From Paludisphaera soli (GTDB lineage: Bacteria > Planctomycetota > Planctomycetia > Isosphaerales > Isosphaeraceae): a DNA stretch of 64,000 bases. The notes under the pieces were generated by a model. That model saw only the letters and a program-made list of their open reading frames with translations. It had not been told where the DNA came from and ran no database searches. Where the stretch lies: NCBI RefSeq assembly GCF_011064595.1, contig NZ_JAALJI010000001.1, positions 186,001-250,000 of the forward strand, given 5' to 3'. This document shows positions 43,662-53,000 of the stretch, one piece after another (the stretch's first letter is position 1; each line of letters begins with the position of its first letter). A program made the position numbers and the translations under genes.

Positions 43662-46600
43662 GCGTAGGCGCCTGGGGCCGGACGTGGGAGGACGCCTCGA
43701 CGCCCTCCGCGGCCCGCCTCACGAGACGATACGAGCGCGCCTGGCGCGACGCCGAGGCGTCGGGCTCGCGGCCCGACCCCCGGCTCTTCCTCGCCGGCTG
43801 GTCGGAGCCCGGCGGCTTCCCCGGGGCCCGGCTCGCCCTGCTCCGCACCGACATGTCGCTCCGCTGGGAGTCCGGCCAGCGGCCCTCGGCCGACTGGTAC
43901 GCCGACCACTTCCCCGAGCTGGGCGAGGACACGATCGTCGCCCTCATCTACGAGGAGTTCTGCCTCCGCGAGGAGGCCGGCGAGGCCCCCGACGCCGACG
44001 CCTTCCTCGGCCGCTACCCCGCCTACGCCGAGCCCCTGCGGCGGGTGCTGGACATCCACAAGCTCGTGGGGACGGCCTCCACGTCGGCCTTCCAGGGCGA
44101 ATCGACCTCGCTGGAGGCCGAGGACGACGACGCCCCCCGGCCCCGGTTCCCCGAGGCGGGCGACGCCATCGCCGGGTTCCAGCTCGTGGAGGAGCTGGGG
44201 CGGGGCTCGTTCGCGCGCGTCTTCCTCGCCCGCGAGACCCAGCTCGCCGACCGGCTGGTGGCGCTCAAGCTCAGCCTCCGGGGCTCGCGCGAGCCCCAGA
44301 CACTGGCGCGGCTCCAGCACACCCACATCGTCCCGGTCCACTCCCACCGGGTCGACTCCGCGACCGGGCTCCACCTGCTCTGCATGCCTTATTTCGGCCG
44401 GGTCACGCTGGCGCGGGTGCTCTCCGAGGTGGAGCGGGCGGGGGGCGGGGAGCCCCCCGCCGGCGCGGCCCTGGTCGAGGCGCTCGACCGCCTGGAGCCC
44501 GCCGACGGCGCCCCCTCCGGGCCGTCGACGGGGCGACAGTCGCTGGCCGCGCGGTCCTTCGCCCGGGCGGTGGCCTGGTGGGGCGCCCGGCTCGCCGAGG
44601 CGCTCGGCCACGCGCACGACCGGGGCGTCCTGCACCGCGACGTCAAGCCGTCCAACGTCCTGATCGCGGCCGACGGCACCCCCATGCTCCTGGACTTCAA
44701 CCTGGCCCACGAGGCGATCCCGTCCGACGAGCCGGGCCGGCCGACCGCGAGCCTGGGCGGCACCGTCGACTACATGGCGCCCGAGCACCTGGAAGGCCTG
44801 GCCGAGGCCCGCGGCGACGCCATTGACGCCCGCTCCGACGTCTTCTCGATGGGCGTGATGCTCTACGAGGCCGTGTTCGGCGAGAAGCCGTTCGCCCCCC
44901 CGCGCAAGTCCGGCTCGGTCGTCGAGGCCCTGCTGCTCGCGGCCGACGAACGCCGCGAGCCCCGCGGCCTCTTCCCCGCCGGCTCGTCCGTCCCCGCCCC
45001 CCTCCGGGCCGTCCTGCGGCGCTGCCTGGCCCCCGCCCCGGCCGACCGCTACCAGTCGGCGGAAGAGCTGGCGATCGATCTCCAGGCCGTCGCCGACGAC
45101 CTCCCCCTGGCCTACGCGCGCGAGCCCGTCTGGAGCCGCGCGGCCCGCCGGCTCCGCCGCAATCGCATCCGGTTCGTCACCGCGGCCCTCGTGCTGCTCT
45201 CGTGCGCGGCGGCCGGGGCGGCGGCGATCAACCTGAGCATCGAGCGGACCGACCGCTTCGCCCAGGCCGGGCTCCGGCTCAAGCGCGGCGACGACCTGCT
45301 GGAGCGTCGCGAGTACGACAAGGCGGCCCTCCAGTTCGAAGCCGCGCTGCAGTTCGCCGGCGGGCCCGACCAGGGCTTCGTCGGCCGGGTCTTCGACTGG
45401 CGGAACGCGCGCGACCTGGCCGAACGGATGCGGATCCGGCTCGCCGAGCCCGACGCCTACAGCGATCTCGAACGTCTCGAAGAGCTGGCCAAGGAGAAGA
45501 AGAAGCTCGCCGACCGGTCGGCCTCCCGCCGCCGCGACGCCGAGGCCGTCCACGAGGCCTCGGAATCGCTGCGGATGCGGTTCGTCGGCATCGGCGGGGA
45601 CCGGGCCGGCGCGGCCGAGGAACTCCAACGCCTGCTCAAGCCGTTCTTCGTCCTGGGCCAGAAGGACTGGACCACGCTGCGGCACAACCTGAACATGCTC
45701 GACGCCGACGAGATGGCACGCCTCGAATCCGAGGTGAACGAGCTGCTCTTCCTCTGGATGGTCGGCGTCGAGTCGGCGCTCCCGGCGGTCGGCTCGCCGG
45801 TCGGGCCGGACGGCGGCAAGGCCGCCGCGGCGGCCGTCGAGGTCTGCGACAAGGCGCTCCGGTTCGTCGCACCCGCGGGCCCGTGGCTCGAGCTTCGGGA
45901 CCGCTTCCAGGCCCGGCTCGAAGGACCATGCCGGCCTCCGTCGGCCATCGCCGAGCCCCGCGTCGGCGATGAGAAGTCGGCGCTCGCCTGTTTCCAGTGG
46001 GGGATCCTCAACTCCAGCCGCCGCGACCCCGACCGCGCCATTGAATGGCTCCAGCGCGCCGTGCGGATCGACTGGTCGAACTACTGGTATCAGTTCTATC
46101 TCGGCTACCTGGAAGACGAGGGGGGCTGGGAGGACGACGCCCTCGACTCGTACAGCGTGGCCGCGGCCGTGAAGCCCGATTCCCCCTGGGTCCTCTTCAG
46201 CCGGGCGCGGCTCTATCGCAAGAAGGGCCGGTGGAACTGGGCCGTCGAGGACCTGGAGCGGTCCCTGGCCCTGATGGGGGACCGGCCGGAATCGCTCAAG
46301 GTCCGCCTGGAGCTGGGCTACATCCACCAGGCCCTCGGCGACTTCGCCGGGGCCCGCGCCCAGTACCTCGAGGTCGTGCGGGCCGACCCGACGGACGACC
46401 TGGGCCGGGCGGCGCGGCTGAACCTCGCCAACCTCGACGCCGAGTCGGGCTCGGTCGAGCAGGCGCAGGCGGGCTACGGCGAGGTGCTGTCGATCGACCC
46501 GGAAGACTCGGTGGCGCGGCTCAGCCGGGCGCTGCTGGACCTCCGCGAAGGGCGGCCGGGCGCGGCCGCCTCGGCGCTCGACCAGTTGATCCCGAGCGAG

Positions 46601-47581
46601 CGTCGCGGCCCGGCGCGGAGCGACCTGCTGGCGACCCGCGCGGTCGTCCGCATGATGCTCGAACGCGACGACGAGGCCCTGGCCGACGCCCGCGAGGCCC
46701 TCCGGCTCGACCCCACGCCCTCCCGCGTCCGGCTCGTCGATCGCGCGCTGCTGGCCGCCGGCCGCTACGAGGACCTCCAGCTCGACCGGCCCGAGGAACT
46801 GGCCCGCTTCCCCCTCGGGGGCGCGTCGCTCCGGTCGGACCTGCTGACGGCCGAGACGCGCATCGCCGAGGCGGCGAAGGGGAGGCCGGAGTCGGCCTAT
46901 CGCTCCCAGACCACCCGCGCCGTCATCCTTTCGGCCCTGGGCCGTCATGGCGAGGCGCTGCGCGCGGCCGAGGGGGCGCTCGTGGCATCGAACCGGAATT
47001 CGGCCGACGCCCACCTGATCGCGGCTCGGGTCGCACGCCGCGCCGGGGACCGCGCCCGGGCGCTGGCGGAGGTCGACGAGGGCCTGGGGCTTGCGCCCGA
47101 CGACGCCGGCCTGCTGGAGCTTCTCGGCACGCTTCGGGTCGAGGGGGGGGACGCCGCGGCCGGGCTCCAGGACCTGGAGCTGGCGATCGCCCGCGCCGGC
47201 GGGACCTTCGCCCGCGCCCGCAGGGCCGAGGCGCTTCGCGTCCTCGGCCGGGTCGACGAGGCCGCCCGGGAATGGACCTCGGTCCTGCGCCGCGACCCCG
47301 AGTCTTCCGCCGCGTATCTCGGCCGGGCGCGTTGCTACCTCGCCCTGCCCGACCCCTGGATCGAGTCCGCCCTGGTCGACCTGGAGCAGGCCGCCTCGTG
47401 GGCGCGCGACGACACGGAGACGGAGCTCGGCGTCTTGATCGCCTACGCCCGCTGCCTGCGGGACCGGCCCGACCGGTTCCCGCGCTGGCTCACCCTGGCG
47501 AGACGATCGGCGTGGAGCCTGCGCGGCCGCCCCCTGCCCTGGCTCGACGAGCTCCTCGAATCCTGGACCTGGCCCCTCTGA
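43658..47581 (+). CDS. Membrane Ser/Thr protein kinase with TPR-rich extracytoplasmic or C-terminal part
   Basis: 1307 residues. An N-terminal conserved segment (about 10-120) carries YERAW and DTIVALIYEEFCLREEAGE and may bind the sigma factor. The kinase domain starts at LGRGSFARVF (about 176). It has VALKLSL (ATP lysine), LHRDVKPSNV (catalytic aspartate, about 325) and DFNLA in place of DFG (about 346). YMAPEHL and DVFSMGVMLYEAV follow. An insertion of about 45 residues rich in Gly, Pro and Ala lies in the N-lobe to C-lobe region. A membrane helix at about 506-527 is followed by roughly 780 residues of TPR-like repeats. It is translationally coupled to the ECF sigma factor. Confidence 0.92.
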   Translation: MSVGAWGRTWEDASTPSAARLTRRYERAWRDAEASGSRPDPRLFLAGWSEPGGFPGARLALLRTDMSLRWESGQRPSADWYADHFPELGEDTIVALIYEEFCLREEAGEAPDADAFLGRYPAYAEPLRRVLDIHKLVGTASTSAFQGESTSLEAEDDDAPRPRFPEAGDAIAGFQLVEELGRGSFARVFLARETQLADRLVALKLSLRGSREPQTLARLQHTHIVPVHSHRVDSATGLHLLCMPYFGRVTLARVLSEVERAGGGEPPAGAALVEALDRLEPADGAPSGPSTGRQSLAARSFARAVAWWGARLAEALGHAHDRGVLHRDVKPSNVLIAADGTPMLLDFNLAHEAIPSDEPGRPTASLGGTVDYMAPEHLEGLAEARGDAIDARSDVFSMGVMLYEAVFGEKPFAPPRKSGSVVEALLLAADERREPRGLFPAGSSVPAPLRAVLRRCLAPAPADRYQSAEELAIDLQAVADDLPLAYAREPVWSRAARRLRRNRIRFVTAALVLLSCAAAGAAAINLSIERTDRFAQAGLRLKRGDDLLERREYDKAALQFEAALQFAGGPDQGFVGRVFDWRNARDLAERMRIRLAEPDAYSDLERLEELAKEKKKLADRSASRRRDAEAVHEASESLRMRFVGIGGDRAGAAEELQRLLKPFFVLGQKDWTTLRHNLNMLDADEMARLESEVNELLFLWMVGVESALPAVGSPVGPDGGKAAAAAVEVCDKALRFVAPAGPWLELRDRFQARLEGPCRPPSAIAEPRVGDEKSALACFQWGILNSSRRDPDRAIEWLQRAVRIDWSNYWYQFYLGYLEDEGGWEDDALDSYSVAAAVKPDSPWVLFSRARLYRKKGRWNWAVEDLERSLALMGDRPESLKVRLELGYIHQALGDFAGARAQYLEVVRADPTDDLGRAARLNLANLDAESGSVEQAQAGYGEVLSIDPEDSVARLSRALLDLREGRPGAAASALDQLIPSERRGPARSDLLATRAVVRMMLERDDEALADAREALRLDPTPSRVRLVDRALLAAGRYEDLQLDRPEELARFPLGGASLRSDLLTAETRIAEAAKGRPESAYRSQTTRAVILSALGRHGEALRAAEGALVASNRNSADAHLIAARVARRAGDRARALAEVDEGLGLAPDDAGLLELLGTLRVEGGDAAAGLQDLELAIARAGGTFARARRAEALRVLGRVDEAAREWTSVLRRDPESSAAYLGRARCYLALPDPWIESALVDLEQAASWARDDTETELGVLIAYARCLRDRPDRFPRWLTLARRSAWSLRGRPLPWLDELLESWTWPL

Positions 47582-47641
47582 GCCGGGTCGAGTCGCGTCG
47601 AGTCGACCGGTTCGTCGTCGCCGCCGGCCGAGTCCCGTAAG

Positions 47642-49573
47642 TCAGCGGGCGGGCTTGCGACGGCGGGCGTGGCGGGACTTGCGGACGAGCTTCTTGCGGG
47701 CGAAGGCGACGAGGTCGGGATAGAGCGGGCCGGTCGCCAGGCCGAGGCCGATGAGGAACCCGACGGCCCGCGTGGCCAGGCCCGCGCGGGCGATTTCGGC
47801 CCTTCGCGGGTCGGGCTCCAGCTCGGAGTCCGCCTCCAGGGCGTCGACGATGAGTTCGTCCATCTCGGCCTGCCGCTGGAGGTTCTCGGCGAGGGCCTCG
47901 GCCTCATTGCGGGCGTCGTTGCGGCCCAAGCCGCCGACCAGGATGGGGACGCCCCCCGCGCCGCGGAGGCTGGCGAGCGCGTCGTCCCCGCCCCGCTCTC
48001 GGTCGGCGACGGCGTCGGCCCTGTCGGCCGCCGCGCGTCGGGCGCGGGAGGAGGCGAAGCCGAGATACAGGCCCAGGTCGTGATCGCCCAGCACGTCCGC
48101 CGCGTCGGGGCCGGAACGACCGCCGCGCGCCGTGGATGGGGTGGGGTCGTCGGTCTCGGTCGCCAGGGCCGGCCCGAGTGCCGCGGCGGTGCGCGAAACC
48201 AGGGGACCGAGGAAGACCGAGGGGGCCTCCTCCTCGTCGGCTATCTCCACCTCGTCCGGCCCCGTCGCCGCCTCGGCCGATCGGTCCGCGTCGGCGACCA
48301 GGCCGCCGGACGTCGCCCCGCCGCCGTCCTCAGAGGTCGAGGCCCCGCCCGCGGCCGACGGGGTCGTGACCCCTTCGTGCGTCGCGGTCGGGAGATAGAT
48401 GACGTAGGAGGTCCCCGCGCCGATCGTGCCGACCGACGCGAAGGTCCGGCCCCCCTCGTCCTTGGGGCTGGGGCTGGCGTCGCTCCGCTGGACGTTGAAC
48501 TCGAACGGGCCCGGGCTCCAGGATGCGGGGGGGGCCTCGTCGCTCCCCCCGGGCGCGGCGGGATCGCCCCCGCCGTCGATCGGTGGGAAGCCGTCGGTCT
48601 GGATCACGCGGACCAACAGTTCGCCCCCCCGAGGGGCTCCATGGATCGTCACGAGCAGGCTCTGCCCCGTCTCGTCCGTCACGGAGGCGACGCCGGCGAT
48701 GGCGGCCAGGACCTTGCCGTTGGGGCCCATGAGGTAGATCTGATCGACCTTGAAGGTCGGGGGCCTGGGCCCTCCGTAGGCCTCGTCTCGACCTTCGGCT
48801 CTCACCGCCAGCTTGATCAGATTCGTCACCGGCCCGACGGGGATTCGAAACGAGGTCGAGTACTCGCCGGCCGCGAGCGTGCTGTTGACGGTGTAGTCGG
48901 TGGTCCAGGGGACCCTGGGGGTGACGGCCATCTCCTCGGGCGTCGGAGGGCCGTACTGGATCTCGGCCGGGGGGTCGAAAGGCCATTCCGCGGGAGGACC
49001 TTGCAATTCCTCCGCCCGGCCGCCCTCCGCGCCGGTGAGGAAGGCTTGGTCGAAGGGCGGACCCTGGATCGAGGACCACGTGTTGCCCGCCGCATCTTCC
49101 AGGAACAGCTCAGACTGCTGCTTTCGGGCGGCGGCGAGCTGGTTGAGCAGGATCGGCGGGGGCGGGGGCGCCGGTGGAAAAACGGCCGCGATGGACTCGG
49201 CCGGCGGGAAATCCGGCGCGTTGGATCCCGGGGCCGGCGGATAATTAGCCGCCTCCTCCTCGCCGCGACCTCCATCGGCCTGACTCGCGACCTGAAAGGG
49301 ACCGAACCCCGCCGATCCAACCGGGGACGATGGGAACCATGGCAGGTACTGGACGAAGCCCGCGCCGGCCGGAGGCGACGCAGGCCAGGCGAGGCTCGTC
49401 GGGCCCCAGGCCGTCGATCCGACGTCCGCGCTCAGGAGCATCCTGGGCTCCAGAGTCTCCAGATTGCCGAGACTAGGTGGGCGACGAAGGACGGTGGGCG
49501 TGCAACGATGGCGCGATCGGCGTCCTAGCCGGCCTATTTGGTGCCATGGTCCATGCACGGTTGTCGCCACCAT
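47642..49573 (-). CDS. LEPR-XLL surface protein with C-terminal membrane anchor
   Basis: 643 residues. Near the N-terminus, ETLEPRMLLSAD (39-50) is the LEPR-XLL motif of planctomycete surface proteins. The region after it is proline- and glycine-rich, and the middle is beta-rich (YTVNSTLAAGEYSTSFRIPVG, VDQIYLMGPNGKVLAAI). The C-terminus has a hydrophobic helix (AVGFLIGLGLATGPLYPDL) followed by a strongly basic tail (RKSRHARRRKPAR), which resembles a sorting anchor. No classical signal peptide is evident, as is usual for LEPR proteins. GGAG just before the ATG supports this start; a GTG 27 bases upstream is possible. Function unknown. It is divergent from the macroglobulin gene. Confidence 0.75.
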   Translation of the reverse strand: MVATTVHGPWHQIGRLGRRSRHRCTPTVLRRPPSLGNLETLEPRMLLSADVGSTAWGPTSLAWPASPPAGAGFVQYLPWFPSSPVGSAGFGPFQVASQADGGRGEEEAANYPPAPGSNAPDFPPAESIAAVFPPAPPPPPILLNQLAAARKQQSELFLEDAAGNTWSSIQGPPFDQAFLTGAEGGRAEELQGPPAEWPFDPPAEIQYGPPTPEEMAVTPRVPWTTDYTVNSTLAAGEYSTSFRIPVGPVTNLIKLAVRAEGRDEAYGGPRPPTFKVDQIYLMGPNGKVLAAIAGVASVTDETGQSLLVTIHGAPRGGELLVRVIQTDGFPPIDGGGDPAAPGGSDEAPPASWSPGPFEFNVQRSDASPSPKDEGGRTFASVGTIGAGTSYVIYLPTATHEGVTTPSAAGGASTSEDGGGATSGGLVADADRSAEAATGPDEVEIADEEEAPSVFLGPLVSRTAAALGPALATETDDPTPSTARGGRSGPDAADVLGDHDLGLYLGFASSRARRAAADRADAVADRERGGDDALASLRGAGGVPILVGGLGRNDARNEAEALAENLQRQAEMDELIVDALEADSELEPDPRRAEIARAGLATRAVGFLIGLGLATGPLYPDLVAFARKKLVRKSRHARRRKPAR

Positions 49574-50035
49574 CGGTCTCCATCGGCATGCTTCCGTCAC
49601 AATGTTGGACCGGAAACGGATTCTATAGTTTGCTTCCTGCTTGTCGAGCGAAGTTGCGAGGTTTGTTCGGAAACGTCATCCACCCGCTCGCGCCTCGGCG
49701 AGACTCTTCGCCTTATAGGACCACCTCGAAATCGGGCGACTTCCGGCGACAGGTCGCGTCGATTTCTTGAGGATTTCCGGATTTCGACGGCTCAAGCGCT
49801 CCATCAGGCCGGTCGCCGACGTCTCATGCCTAAGGAATCCGCGTCTCAAACGTGGAACATCCGAGACGCCTCGAACCCCGACGTGGGATGATCCGTCCGG
49901 AACTTCGAGCCTTCCGGGGTCATCAAAGGTCGCATCAAGGCTCCCGTTTCAAGGCTTTCGTCGCCCGCGTGATGGTGCGTGGCGCATCCGGGCGACGGTC
50001 GTCCCTTGTCCTTTCCACTCGTGGAGGCTGGTCCC
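49574..50035. other. Gap between the LEPR and macroglobulin genes
   Basis: A divergent intergenic region. It holds one promoter for the LEPR gene (49620-49647). No plus-strand promoter could be identified for the large gene at 50036. The frame upstream of 50036 is open only to a weak GTG. Confidence 0.5.
49620..49647 (-). promoter_or_regulatory. Promoter of the LEPR-XLL gene
   Basis: Minus strand: TCGACA (49647-49642), 16-base spacer, TAGAAT (49625-49620). The predicted transcript start near 49613 leaves only a short leader, which favours the ATG at 49573 over the GTG at 49600. Confidence 0.5.
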
Positions 50036-53000
50036 TTGACGCCAAGACGTCTGCCACTCGTCGGGTTCTTGATCGCCGCGGCGGGATTCGCCGGTGCGTC
50101 GGCCCTCGCCGACGACCCGGTCCCGACGCCGGCCCGATCCGAGGCCAAGGGGAGCCCCCCGCCCCCGGCGCCCGCGATCCCGGGCGATGTGGTCGCCGCG
50201 TTGCAGGAGAAGAAGTTCGCCGAGGCCCGCGCGGCCCTCGCCGGGCTCCGCGGGAAGGCGACCGACGACGACGAGCAGGCGTACCTGGAATTCCTCGCCG
50301 CCGTGGCCGATCGCCTGGAAGGTCGCCGCGACCCGGCCCGCGAATCGCTCCGCAGGGCGATGGAGGCGCATCCCCGAAGCGTCTGGATCCCGAAGATCCG
50401 CTACGAGCTGGCGAACCTGGAGCTGGCGTCGGGCGACCCGGCCCGCGCCGAGGAGCTGGCGAGGGCCTCGGCCCTCCCGCTCCTCGCCGACGAGCGCAAG
50501 GACCGTCTGGCCGACGTCTACAAGGCGTTCGCCCGGGGCCTGCTCAAGCCCGACGACCCGGTGACGCCCCCCGATCCCCAGGGGGCGCGCGAACTCCTGA
50601 TCCAGGCCCGGTTGCTGGCCAAGGGGGCCGTCGCGAAGGCCGGGCTGACCGTCGAGATCGCCGAGGCGAGCCGGCTGATCGGCGATCACGCCCGTGCGGT
50701 CGAGGAGCTGGGAGCCCGCCTGAAGGACTATCCCGACGTCCCCGGTCGCTCGGCCGTCCGGCTCGCTCTCGGCGAGGCCCTTCGCGACGCCGGCCGCCCG
50801 GTCGACGCCCGCCTCGCCTGGACCGACCTGGCTCGCGACGTCGAGGCGATGAAGCCCGAGGCGAGGACCCGGGCCGACGACGAGGCCCGCGCGCTGGCCC
50901 TCGCCCAGATCCCGGCGACCTACGGCGTGCCGGCCCCCCCCGACGAGTCCAGCCTGACCCTGGGCGTCGCCGCGCTCCGGCGGTTCCTCGCCGCCTATCC
51001 GGCGCATCCCCGGGCGGTCCGCGCGGCGTTCGACGTGGGCGAGTCGCAGCGAGCGCGGGGCAAGAGCGACGCCGCCCTGGCCGCCTTCGCGAGCTTCCTG
51101 AACGGGGAGGGCTTCAAGGCGGAATCCGAGGAAGCCCGCAAGGACCTGGCCGAACTGTCGATGACGGCCACCTACCTCTCGGGCGAGATCCTGCTGGGCC
51201 AGGGCCGTTTCGACGAGGCGGTGGCCGCGTGGGAGGGCTACCTGGCGAAGTTCCCGAACGGCCCCCGGAGCGCCGACGCCCAGCGGTCGATCCTGGAGGC
51301 GGGGCTGCGCAAGGCCGACGACCAGATCCGCCTCGGCCGATACGCCGAGGCCCGCGCCCTCTGGTCCGCCTTCGTCGCGGGCAACCCGCTCGACCCGCGC
51401 GTGCCGGAGATCCTCTTCCAGGTCGGCCAGAGCCACCTGCCGGAGAAGCAGTTCGACCAGGCCGTCGCCGCCTGGTCGACGCTCCTCGGCAAGTTCCCCG
51501 GGACCGAGCCGGCGGCCCACGCGCAGTTCCTCGCCTCCTCCATCCTGGAGGTTGAGAAAGGGATGCTCGCCGAGGCCGTCGAAGGCTACAAGAAGATCCA
51601 GGTCCAGCCCTGGGCCGCCCAGGCCGCGCAACGGATCGCGGTCATGGAGACCAAGGCGCTGACGGTCGTCACCCCGCGCGGGTTCCGGAGCGGCGAGACG
51701 GCGGTCCTCAAGATCGCGACCCGCAACCTGGAGCGGCTCACCTTCACGGCGTACAAGCTCAACGCCGAGTCGTACTTCCGCAAGAAGCACGGCTTCGAGA
51801 ACGTCGAGGCCCTGGATATCGGCCTGGTCGCCCCCGACGCCGAGTGGACCGAGGACGTCCCGGGCTTCGCCCGCCTCAAGCCGGTCGAAACCGACTACGC
51901 GCTGACGAAGCTGGAATCGCCGGGGGTCTACGTGGTGAAGGTGACGGACCAGAAGTCGCTCCAGGCGACCACGCTGGTCGTCGCCAGCGACCTCGACGCG
52001 ATCGTGAAGACCTCGCGCGAGCAGGTGCTGGTCTTCGCCCAGGACATGAAGACCGGCAAGGGTCGGCCCAACGCGCGCGTGCTCGTCGCCGACGCCGGCC
52101 AGGTCGTCCTCGAAGCCGCGACCGGCCCCGACGGCGTGCTGCTCCACGACTGGAAGCCCCCGCGCGAAGGGGGCTGCCGCCTCACCTACCTCGTGGTCGA
52201 CGGCCCGCACGTCGCCGGCTCCCACCTGGGCGTGCAGGCGGGCGTCTCGCAGGGTCTGGCCGCGAGGGCCTACCTCGACACGGATCGCCCCGCGTACCGG
52301 CCCGGCCAGACCGTCCAGATCCGCGGCGTCGTCCGCGAGACGAAGGACGGGCAATACGCCAACGTCCCCGGCACGGTCTATCGGTTCGAGACGATCGACG
52401 CCGCAGGTCGGCGGATCGTCGCCCGCGACGTGACCCTCTCGGAGTTCGGCACCTTCCACGAGACGGTTCCGCTCGACTCCTCGGCCCCGGTGGGGACTTA
52501 CCAGCTCCGCGTGTTCCAGCCCGGCAAGAGCGAGTTCGCCGGGGCGTTCGAGGTCCAGTCGTATCAGCTCCAGCCGATCGACCTGACGATCGCGCTGCCG
52601 AGGACCGTCTACTACCGCGGCGAGACCGTCGAGGCCGACGTGATCGCCCGCTTCCACTACGGCGTCCCGGCGGCGAATCGTCCCGTCGAGGTAACGCTCC
52701 CCGACGGGCGGACGGTTCGGGGCTCCACCGACGGCGAAGGCAAGTTCCACGTCGCCTTCCCGACCGAGGGCTACGCCGAGGAGCAAGGGCTGCGGCTGGT
52801 CGCGAACCTCCCGCAGGACGGCGTCCAGGCCGTCGGCGCCCTGCGACTGGCGGTCAAGGCGTTCGCGATCCAGGTCGAGACGACTCGCGACGTCTACCTG
52901 GGCGGCGAGACGTTCGACGTGACGGTGCGGACGTCCGACGCCCAGGGCGAGCCCATGGCGCAGGAGCTTTCGGCGGCCCTGGTGAAGATCGTCGACGACC

